From assembly GCA_009692065.1 (NCBI GenBank), contig SHZY01000009.1, positions 1-64,000 of the forward strand: DNA of 64,000 nucleotides, written 5' to 3'. Below are positions 1 through 6,404 of the stretch, piece after piece (the stretch's first letter is position 1; the number at the start of each line of letters is the position of its first letter). The position numbers were made by a program, and so were the translations under genes. The stretch is from Gemmataceae bacterium (GTDB lineage Bacteria > Planctomycetota > Planctomycetia > Gemmatales > Gemmataceae). The notes below the pieces were generated by a model, which did not search any database, was not told the DNA's origin, and saw nothing but the letters and a program-made list of their open reading frames with translations.

Positions 1-2
1 GT

Positions 3-128
3 GATCGCCGCCTCGATTGGGAATGGCTATCCCCACACATGGTTGCTCAATTGAATGCGGCTATTGAGATCACGCCACCGACGCCGCAAACGCCATCAAC
101 GTCAGCTGCTTACGCCGCAGCTGCATGA
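3..128 (+). CDS. possible 3' end of an upstream gene (partial)
   Basis: One plus-strand frame is open from the left edge to a TGA at 126-128. It would give about 41 residues, starting DRRLDWEWL and ending in a Thr/Pro/Ala-rich tail. No start is visible because the frame enters from outside the window, and no family is recognised. The tail composition is compatible with a natural C-terminus, but a frame this short can be open by chance. The opposite strand of the same stretch carries the end of a broken gene, so this may not be coding. Confidence 0.22.
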   Translation, partial: DRRLDWEWLSPHMVAQLNAAIEITPPTPQTPSTSAAYAAAA

Positions 129-153
129 CCCCAAAATGGGAATGGACCCTCCC

Positions 154-330
154 CTAGTAGCCCAATTCCTGTCCATTGATCGACGAATCGACAGCGATGC
201 CCTCGACGATCCCAAGCAAAGTGTTAATTGCTTTGTCAAGGCGGGACCGCCCGTTGAATTTCAAATATCCGCTGTGATCACCGTGCATGAATTGCGCCTC
301 CGTCAAGAACGGCTCGTGTAAGCAGGTGAA
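154..330 (-). pseudogene. broken gene fragment, TerB-like helical motif
   Basis: Read on the minus strand, a frame open from about 330 down to a TAG at 154-156 encodes a protein-like segment. It contains FNGRSRLDKAINTLLGI followed by VEGIAVDSSING, a pattern resembling the acidic helical repeats of TerB-like or BRCT-associated proteins (recognition from memory). An internal ATG lies at 286-288. The reading continues sensibly past the TAG as GRVHSHFGVMQL, so the stop looks like a nonsense mutation in a longer gene. Local base composition is more AT-rich than in neighbouring genes, consistent with decayed acquired DNA. Confidence 0.4.
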
Positions 331-473
331 TGGTAACTGGGCTCGATGGCATTTTCAACCAAAATCGCGCGAGGATGCCGGCTCCCAGGCCGCCGCGCGC
401 GCCGCCGATTTCGACAACCAGGAACCTGGCACCCTTTTCAATCGATTAACTCCACCGCCGCGGGCGCTCACAC

Positions 474-522
474 CCCCTCACCCCCGGCCCCTCTCCCCCG
501 GAGTACCAGGGGAGAGGGGAGG
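474..522. repeat. dispersed CCCCTCACCCCCGGCCCCTC repeat, copy 1
   Basis: A pyrimidine-rich block containing CCCCTCTCCCC is followed by GGGGAGAGGGG, giving an 11-bp hairpin. The same word family recurs at 13394-13437 and, inverted, at 44731-44756, always between genes. Here it lies just past the 3' end of the minus-strand homoserine dehydrogenase gene. Confidence 0.7.
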
Positions 523-531
523 AAGATCGGT

Positions 532-1887
532 TCAATCACCAACAGGATAATACACGCTCGGCGGCCGCACCGACACCAGCCGATCGATCTCGTCCAGCGC
601 TGCCCGGAAGCTCCCCGTCGGAACCGTATGCGTCATGATGATGAGCGGCACGATCTCGGACTCCCCGTCGGCGTGTTCGAGCGCCTCGTGCTGGATCACC
701 GACGCGATGCTGATCTGGTGATTGGCGAGAATGCGCGTGATGTCGGCCATCACGCCGGGGCGGTCTTCGACCATCATGCGCAGGTAGAATCTGCTGCGCA
801 TCGTGCTCGGATCGCGGACTACGATGTTGCGGTGGTTGCCCGACCACAGCTTCAGACTGCGGAAGGTCTGCTGGGCGCGGCCGACCGCCATGTCGATGAG
901 GTCGGCGACGACGGCGCTGGCGGTGGGCATCTGCCCTGCCCCGCGGCCATAGTAGAGCGTGCTACCGACGGCGTCGCCGACGACGAACAGCGCGTTGTAA
1001 GCGTCGCGCACCAAGGCCAGCGGCGCGTTCTGCCGCAGCATCACGGGCGAGACATGCATGGCGAGTTGGTCACATTTTGCCGATTGCGGCTTAGCATGCG
1101 GTGCTAAGCCGCAAGCGGCTGGCTCCAACCAGGCCTCAGCCAACAACTTGATGGTGTAACCCAGTTCCTTGGCGAAGCGGATATCCAACAAGTCGATGCC
1201 CGCGATGCCGCGGCGCTGGATTGCCGACAGCGGCAGGGCGACGCCGAAGGCAATCTGCACGAGGATCGCGAGCTTGTGAGCGGAGTCGGTCCCGTCCACG
1301 TCCATCGTCGGATCGGCCTCGGCGTAGCCTTTGCGCTGGGCGTCGGCCAGCATGTCGGCATAGCTGCAACCGTTTTCGGTCATGCAGGTGAGGATGTAGT
1401 TGCAGGTGCCGTTGAGAATGCCTTGAAGCGACAGGATTTGATTGGCCGCCAGCCCCTGGCAAAGCGCGCCGATGATCGGAATGCCGCCGCCGACCGAGGC
1501 TTCAAAGGCGATGGCCTGGCCATGGCGCCTGCCCGCGTCGAAAATTTCGCCGCCGTGGGTCGCCAGCAATGCCTTGTTGGCGGTGACGATGTGTTTGCCC
1601 GCGGCCAGGAGATCGAGGACGGCTTGCTTGGCCCAGTCGATGCCGCCCACGACTTCGACGACCACCTGAACCGCCGGATCGTCGATCACCGCACGGAGAT
1701 TCGTCGTGAAAAGCGATGATGGAATACCCGACGGGCGCGGCTTCTTGGCATCGTCCACCACAATGCGGCGCAGCTCCAGCTTGCGGCCAGCGCGGGCGGT
1801 AAGTCGATCGGGATGTTCGAGCAGCATCTTGGCGACGCCGGTGCCGACGGTGCCGCAGCCAAGCAACGCAATGCCGAAGGGTTCCAT
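532..1887 (-). CDS. hom: homoserine dehydrogenase
   Basis: Reduces aspartate semialdehyde to homoserine with NAD(P)H, the branch step towards threonine and methionine; cytoplasmic. The protein has 451 residues. The N-terminal Rossmann motif GCGTVG is at 10-15. The catalytic region contains TANKALLATHG (Lys105) and the conserved DPTMDVDGTDSAHKLAIL at about 192-209, with Lys205. A C-terminal ACT domain at about 366-445 suggests allosteric control by an end product. The ATG at 1885-1887 has AGGAGA about nine bases upstream. Residues 257-270 (AACGLAPHAKPQSA) are encoded by a palindromic repeat that is otherwise intergenic in this window. This insertion falls just before the segment that leads to the conserved NAL.VVGD region. 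Confidence 0.95.
   Translation of the reverse strand: MEPFGIALLGCGTVGTGVAKMLLEHPDRLTARAGRKLELRRIVVDDAKKPRPSGIPSSLFTTNLRAVIDDPAVQVVVEVVGGIDWAKQAVLDLLAAGKHIVTANKALLATHGGEIFDAGRRHGQAIAFEASVGGGIPIIGALCQGLAANQILSLQGILNGTCNYILTCMTENGCSYADMLADAQRKGYAEADPTMDVDGTDSAHKLAILVQIAFGVALPLSAIQRRGIAGIDLLDIRFAKELGYTIKLLAEAWLEPAACGLAPHAKPQSAKCDQLAMHVSPVMLRQNAPLALVRDAYNALFVVGDAVGSTLYYGRGAGQMPTASAVVADLIDMAVGRAQQTFRSLKLWSGNHRNIVVRDPSTMRSRFYLRMMVEDRPGVMADITRILANHQISIASVIQHEALEHADGESEIVPLIIMTHTVPTGSFRAALDEIDRLVSVRPPSVYYPVGD
1078..1119. repeat. GCCGCTTGCGGCTTAGC palindrome inside hom
   Basis: The dyad has a left arm GCCGATTGCGGCTTAGCA and a right arm TGCTAAGCCGCAAGCGGC, separated by TGCGG. The arms match with one mismatch. 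It is the same element as the near-perfect intergenic copy at 35352-35393. Here it is in frame within homoserine dehydrogenase and encodes about 14 residues. Confidence 0.85.
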
Positions 1888-2024
1888 GCAAAGTATTCTC
1901 CTGGAGAGGACATGGTCATGATAGCGGAACTCGCCACTACGGGCTTTTTCGCTTGTCCGCGAGATGGCTCTCGATAAGATCGGATTGGAACAGGAAAAAG
2001 GGTTCAGCGGAGCGGAGGCGATGG

Positions 2025-2444
2025 ATGATTTCGGCCCAAACGCCTGAAGGCGAGCTGCGCCGTTGCCCGGTCTGTGGGCAACCTGGCCAGGTTGACTCGC
2101 CGGCGGACTCTCTATGTGACCATTGCGGGAATGTCACGCGATTTGAAAACCAAGCATCGATCACGATCACGCTGGCGTCGTTTCCGGTCTTCGATCAGAA
2201 AAACATCGAGGTATTCACCCGGGTTCGCGACATTGTGAACGATGTCAAGCCGACCGAACTGCTGCTTGATTTTCAGAACGTGAAGTACCTTTCCAGCAGC
2301 GCCTTTGGCCGGCTCCTGTCCGTCCTGAAGGAGCTGAACAAATCGAGCTGCCAAGTAGTGGTGTGCAACCTGGAGCCCGCGATCAAAGGGATTTTTCAGA
2401 TCACCAGGGCCGATCAACTGGTGAAGATGCAAGAAGCCGAGTGA
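2025..2444 (+). CDS. STAS-domain protein with N-terminal zinc ribbon
   Basis: A 139-residue anti-sigma-factor-antagonist-like protein. After a short lead it carries two CxxC pairs (CPVCG and CDHCG) separated by about 16 residues, which looks like a zinc ribbon. A STAS domain follows, with LLLDFQNVKYLSSSAFGRLL in the position of the usual phosphorylatable serine loop. The start is taken at ATG 2025 because GGAGG (2014-2018) sits six bases upstream; a longer frame from 1953 lacks such a site. STAS proteins usually bind anti-sigma kinases in partner-switching circuits. The two PP2C phosphatases elsewhere in the window are the kind of partner expected, but nothing here links them directly. Confidence 0.8.
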   Translation: MISAQTPEGELRRCPVCGQPGQVDSPADSLCDHCGNVTRFENQASITITLASFPVFDQKNIEVFTRVRDIVNDVKPTELLLDFQNVKYLSSSAFGRLLSVLKELNKSSCQVVVCNLEPAIKGIFQITRADQLVKMQEAE

Positions 2445-2467
2445 CGGCCAATGCGTGAGTTTGCCTG

Positions 2468-2518
2468 GAGCCCGGCGCGCCAGCAAGGGACGCCTTCCCT
2501 TGCTGGCGCGTCGGGCTC
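2468..2518. repeat. inverted repeat, 23-bp arms
   Basis: Left arm 2468-2490 (begins GAGCCCGGCGCGCCAGC) pairs with right arm 2496-2518 with one mismatch and a five-base loop. No T-run follows, so it is not a classic terminator on its own. It separates the STAS gene from the promoter of the TPR gene. Confidence 0.8.
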
Positions 2519-2535
2519 TGAGTGCTCAATCCGCC

Positions 2536-2565
2536 TTGGCACGGCTTGACCCGTTGCGGTACAAT
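2536..2565 (+). promoter_or_regulatory. candidate sigma70-type promoter for the TPR gene
   Basis: TTGGCA at 2536-2541 and TACAAT at 2560-2565 are 18 bases apart, each one mismatch from consensus. Transcription would start near 2572, leaving about 50 bases of leader before the ATG at 2625. Confidence 0.55.
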
Positions 2566-2624
2566 CGACTCACTTCCATGAGTTGCCTCGTTGACCTTCG
2601 ATTCTGCAAAAAGAGGTCAATCCC

Positions 2625-4874
2625 ATGTATCGATACACTCGCTGGCTGCTCACGGCAGTGCTGCTTTTCGCCGTCGGCGCCGCCTGGGGCCAGAACCTGC
2701 GCCTCGACGATCCGCCGAAGTTCTACGTTCCCAAGAAGCCGCCGACCCGCCAGGAATTGAACCAGCGCGATTCGCTGCATCAATACGTTAACGGGCTAAT
2801 CCTGCAATATGAGGAGCGCTACGCCGACGCGCTGAAGGCGTTCGAGGAAGCCGCCCGCCTCGATCCCGATGCGCCGGCGCTCTACAAGGCGCAGATCCCG
2901 CTCCTGGTCGGCATGGATCGGCTGCCCGATGCGCTTGTGTTGGCCAAGAAGGTCGTCGCTCTCGATCCGGGTGATTATTCAACCTGGTACGTCCTGGCCA
3001 AGCTGCACAAATCGTCTGCCAGGCCCACGGACGCCATCGCGGCCCTGGAACGCGGGCTCCAGGCCGCCGCGATCAAGGATCACCCCGGGGCGGCACAGCA
3101 ACTCTGGCTGGACCTGGGCGGGCTCCATGAAGGCCTCGGCAAGTTCGGCCCCGCCGCCGACGCCTATGCCAAGGCGGCCGCCATCCTGGAGCATCCCGAT
3201 CAGATTCAAGCGAAAGCGCATGTGCCGCGTGAGGCGATCCTCGCCCGGGCCTCCGAGACGTACGAGAAGATCGGCGAGCTGCACGGCAAGGCCAAGCAAT
3301 ACGATCAGGCCATCGCTGCCCTCGAGAAGTCCCAGGCCCTTGCGCCGGAGCGAGCAGGCCGACTCAATTACGTGATCGCCAAGGTATGCGACGAGCAAGG
3401 CAATCTGCCCGGCGCGCTCAAATTCATGGACGCTTACTTGCAGACGCAGCCGCTGAGCATCGAACCGTACGAGCTGAAAATCAACCTGCTCCGTCGACTG
3501 AAAAAGACCGAGGCCATTGTCCCCTGGCTCGAAGAGGCCGCCACGCGCGATCGCTTCAACACCGGCATGCAGCTACTGCTCGCCAAAGAGTACGCCCAGG
3601 CCAAGCTCCCCGCGAAGGCAGAGGCGATCTACACCAAGCTGGCGGAGGACTCGCCAAGCGCCGATCTCTATCGCGGGCTCTTCCAGCTCTACAAGGACGA
3701 AGGCCCCGCCGGCATGGCCCGCACGCTGGCGCTGCTCGACAAGACCATCGAGAAGGCTTCGCGCACCGATGGCCCGCCGCCGGTGAGCGCTGTCAATCAC
3801 GCCAAGGCGATGGTCGCCGCCCTGCGCGAGGACGGTGAACTGGCACGCAAACTGGTCGAGACCGCCTTTCGGCGCAAGGTGAACGAGCCGGAATTGAAGC
3901 ACGACACCGTCTACTTTCTCGCCATCCTGGCTGACCAGCACCGCAAGGGAGTGGAAGCGGAGCGATTTTACACGCTATCGTTGAAGGGCGCGCAACCCAC
4001 CAACGAGCCGATCATCTACAGCGGTCTCCTGCGCGCCCTGGCGCAACAGCGCAAGCACGAGGCCACGGTCAAGCTCTGCCAGGACGGCCTGGCGAAATCG
4101 AAAACCACCAACCCGCTCCTCTTCTTCAGGGAAGCAGCCCGCGCCCTCGCCGCCCTGCATCGCTACGACGACGCCCTGCGCCAGGCCGACCTTGCCGCCA
4201 AACAAGCCGACGACGACAATCGCTTGCTGTTCCAGCTCCTGCGCGTGCGCATCCTGACGATGGCCCAGCGTTTTGACGATGCCGAGACCGAGTGCAAGGC
4301 CCTGCTCAAAACCCATGAAAAGCCGGCGGACGCGGTCGAGCTGCGCTATGTCCTGTCGAACATCTACTCGGCTTCGAAGCAGCAAGCCAAGTCCGAAGAG
4401 CAGTTGCATCTGATTCTGAAGATCGACCCGGACAACGCGACCGCCAACAACGACCTCGGCTACCTGTGGGCCGACCAAGCCAAGAACCTCGCCGCCGCGG
4501 AAGCCATGATCCGCAAGGCTCTCGACCTGGATCGCGTGCAGCGCCGCCGCAATCCCAACTTCAGCCTGGCCGAGGACAAGGACAACGCCGCCTACGTCGA
4601 CAGCCTGGGCTGGGTGCTGTTCCGCCGCGGCCAGGTCGAGGAAGCGAAGAAGGAACTGGAACGCGCCGCCGCGCTCGACGGCGGCGAGGACCCGACCATC
4701 TACGACCACCTCGGCGACGTCTACAACCGCCTCAAGATGCGCCCCGAGGCTAGCCGAGTCTGGCAACGCGCGCTCAAACTCTATCAGCAAGGCGCCCGCG
4801 GCAAAGATGAAGAACGAATACGCGACCTGCGGCGCAAGATCGAGCGCGTGAAGGAAGAGATTGGCGGGCGCTAG
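2625..4874 (+). CDS. exported tetratricopeptide-repeat protein
   Basis: A 749-residue protein with a signal peptide (residues 1 to about 22, cut near AAWG/QN) followed by TPR-type helical repeats along nearly the whole length. Clear TPR-like segments include the YEERYADALKAFEEAARLDPDAPAL region near the start and DNATANNDLGYLWADQAKN with VDSLGWVLFRRGQVEEAKKEL near the end. TPR solenoids are protein-protein scaffolds, and large exported TPR proteins are common in planctomycetes. No enzymatic domain is seen. It has its own promoter upstream and a palindrome 10-60 bases downstream of its stop. Confidence 0.85.
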   Translation: MYRYTRWLLTAVLLFAVGAAWGQNLRLDDPPKFYVPKKPPTRQELNQRDSLHQYVNGLILQYEERYADALKAFEEAARLDPDAPALYKAQIPLLVGMDRLPDALVLAKKVVALDPGDYSTWYVLAKLHKSSARPTDAIAALERGLQAAAIKDHPGAAQQLWLDLGGLHEGLGKFGPAADAYAKAAAILEHPDQIQAKAHVPREAILARASETYEKIGELHGKAKQYDQAIAALEKSQALAPERAGRLNYVIAKVCDEQGNLPGALKFMDAYLQTQPLSIEPYELKINLLRRLKKTEAIVPWLEEAATRDRFNTGMQLLLAKEYAQAKLPAKAEAIYTKLAEDSPSADLYRGLFQLYKDEGPAGMARTLALLDKTIEKASRTDGPPPVSAVNHAKAMVAALREDGELARKLVETAFRRKVNEPELKHDTVYFLAILADQHRKGVEAERFYTLSLKGAQPTNEPIIYSGLLRALAQQRKHEATVKLCQDGLAKSKTTNPLLFFREAARALAALHRYDDALRQADLAAKQADDDNRLLFQLLRVRILTMAQRFDDAETECKALLKTHEKPADAVELRYVLSNIYSASKQQAKSEEQLHLILKIDPDNATANNDLGYLWADQAKNLAAAEAMIRKALDLDRVQRRRNPNFSLAEDKDNAAYVDSLGWVLFRRGQVEEAKKELERAAALDGGEDPTIYDHLGDVYNRLKMRPEASRVWQRALKLYQQGARGKDEERIRDLRRKIERVKEEIGGR

Positions 4875-4882
4875 ACCATATA

Positions 4883-4931
4883 GCCCGCCGTTTACGGCGA
4901 GTTCGCTGCCCAGCCGCCGTAAACGGCGGGC
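4883..4931. repeat. perfect 17-bp inverted repeat
   Basis: GCCCGCCGTTTACGGCG at 4883-4899 pairs perfectly with 4915-4931 across a 15-base loop. It lies between the TPR stop and the DUF1569 start, ending about 17 bases before that ATG, so it could also affect translation of the next gene. Confidence 0.85.
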
Positions 4932-4948
4932 AATGTGAAGGAGAATCC

Positions 4949-5428
4949 ATGCCCGTCGATACCGCCAAAGTCGAAGGCCGACGTCAACTCAAGTTCAGCA
5001 CGCTCGACGATATCCTGGCCGAGCTGGAACGTTTGAATCAGAGCAAGCTGCGCACGCTTGGAAACTGGTCGCCCGGGCAGATCCTTCGGCACCTATCCGT
5101 CCCTATGGACTGGTGCCTAGACGGCGCGAAAGTCCAGGCGCCCTGGTATGTGCGGCTATTCGGCTGGTTCATGAAGAATCGCTTCCTGCGCAACCCGATG
5201 CCTGCGGGCTTTGCGTTGCCCGAGGCCACCGCCAAGTACCTGGTGCCGGAGGAGACGAGCTGGGAAGAGGGTTTGCGGATCTTGCGTACTTCGATCCAAC
5301 GTCTCAAGACGGAAAGCCAACGTCATCGCAGCCCGTTCCTCGGCGAATTGACGCGCGAGCAATGGGACCAGCTTCATTGCCGGCACGCGGAGCTGCACTT
5401 AAGTTTTCTGATTCCCGAAGCGGTCTAG
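4949..5428 (+). CDS. DUF1569 (DinB-like) family protein
   Basis: A 159-residue soluble protein of the DUF1569 family, a DinB-like four-helix fold seen often in planctomycetes. The helix NWSPGQILRHLSVPMDWCLDG holds a histidine (RHLS) at the position used for metal binding in DinB-like folds. A second candidate ligand is near the C-terminus in the LHCRHAELHLSFL segment. Its biochemical role is unknown; related DinB proteins include thiol-dependent transferases. A GGAG-type site (GAAGGAGAATCC) precedes the ATG. It is flanked by palindromic repeats on both sides, so co-transcription with its neighbours is uncertain. Confidence 0.75.
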   Translation: MPVDTAKVEGRRQLKFSTLDDILAELERLNQSKLRTLGNWSPGQILRHLSVPMDWCLDGAKVQAPWYVRLFGWFMKNRFLRNPMPAGFALPEATAKYLVPEETSWEEGLRILRTSIQRLKTESQRHRSPFLGELTREQWDQLHCRHAELHLSFLIPEAV

Positions 5429-5436
5429 CGCCCAGT

Positions 5437-5534
5437 TGTGGCCCAGTCTCCTGACCGTGCCACCCGCTTCGACCGCAGGTCTCCCGGCGATTCAGGAGAC
5501 CTTCGGTCAAGCCGCGAGTGGCATGGTCGGAAGA
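5437..5534. repeat. composite three-hairpin repeat (TGTGGC...GCCACA), copy 1
   Basis: About 98 bases made of three nested dyads. An outer hairpin starts TGTGGC and is followed by GACCGTGCCAC. A middle one is built on CGACCGCAGGTCTCC...GGAGACCTTCGGTC. A last one is GTGGCATGGTC with GACCATGCCAC. The whole unit is itself roughly palindromic. A second copy with the same order lies at 63507-63611. Confidence 0.85.
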
Positions 5535-5556
5535 CCATGCCACAACGAGAACCCGC

Positions 5557-5584
5557 TTGCATCCATTTCACGCGCATCTACAAT
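5557..5584 (+). promoter_or_regulatory. candidate promoter for the YebC-family gene
   Basis: TTGCAT at 5557-5562 and TACAAT at 5579-5584 with a 16-base spacer. The -10 element is good and the -35 element weak. The start codon is about 35 bases downstream. Confidence 0.4.
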
Positions 5585-5619
5585 ATCACCACATCAAAAC
5601 TGATTTCTGGAGAGGCAGC

Positions 5620-6363
5620 ATGGCAGGGCATTCCCACTGGAAGAACATGGCGCACCACAAGGGCATCGTCGATGCCAAGCGTGGCCGCCTGTGGAGCAAG
5701 TTGAGCCGGGCGATCATGGTGGCGGCCCGTGTCGGCGGCAGCGATCCGGTCATGAACGTCCGCCTCCGCTTTGCCATTGATAAAGCCCGCAGCGTGTCGA
5801 TGCCCAAGGAAAACATCGAACGGGCCATGAAGAAGGGGGCCGGCGAGCTCGAAGGGCAAGCCTTCGACGAGATCGTCTACGAAGGCTTCGGCCCCGGCGG
5901 CGTCGCCATCATCTGCGACATTCTCACCGATAACCGCAACCGCACCAATGGCGAGGTGCGCAAGATCTTCGAGCGTGCGGGGGGCAACATGGGCGGGCCG
6001 GGCTGCGTCGCCTATATGTTCGACCGCAAGGGGCTCTTCGAGATCCCGGCCAGCGCCACCGATGAGGACACGCTGCTCACGCTCGCCCTCGACGCCGGCG
6101 CCGACGACATCAAGAACTTCGGCGACACCTTCGAGATCACCTGCGACCCGACCGCCTTCCTCCAGGTCAAGGCCTCGCTCGAAAAGAACAACCTCACGCC
6201 ATTCGTCACCAGTGCGTCGATCAACCAGATCGGCAAGCTCCAGGTCGATTGCGACACCGAGACGGGCCAAAAAGTGATGGCCCTCCTGGAAGCCCTCGAC
6301 GATCATGACGACGTGCAGAACGTCTACTCCAATCTCAACGTGACGGATGCGATGATGGCCTGA
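5620..6363 (+). CDS. YebC/PmpR-family protein
   Basis: A 247-residue member of the YebC/TACO1 family. Family members are described as DNA-binding transcriptional regulators, and more recently as factors helping ribosomes translate difficult stretches such as proline runs. The N-terminus MAGHSHWKNMAHHKG is the family signature. YEGFGPGGVAIICDILTDNRNRT and the VRKIFERAGGNMGGPGCVAYMF segment are also conserved. The start at 5620 is fixed by this signature; a longer frame from 5518 runs through the repeat upstream and is not credible. The length is typical of the family. The upstream repeat insulates it from the DUF1569 gene and it appears to have its own promoter. Confidence 0.95.
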   Translation: MAGHSHWKNMAHHKGIVDAKRGRLWSKLSRAIMVAARVGGSDPVMNVRLRFAIDKARSVSMPKENIERAMKKGAGELEGQAFDEIVYEGFGPGGVAIICDILTDNRNRTNGEVRKIFERAGGNMGGPGCVAYMFDRKGLFEIPASATDEDTLLTLALDAGADDIKNFGDTFEITCDPTAFLQVKASLEKNNLTPFVTSASINQIGKLQVDCDTETGQKVMALLEALDDHDDVQNVYSNLNVTDAMMA

Positions 6364-6404
6364 CCGCCCGCAGGGAGCCTGCGGAATAGCGCGAGGACTT
6401 TCCC

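Noticed and set aside
346-1107. Long plus-strand frame opposite homoserine dehydrogenase
   Set aside because: It is a shadow of hom: Arg/His/Asp-rich translation, no ribosome site, no family features.
4883-4931. Palindrome considered as an intrinsic terminator for the TPR gene
   Set aside because: Perfect stem but no T-run on either side; classed as a repeat instead.
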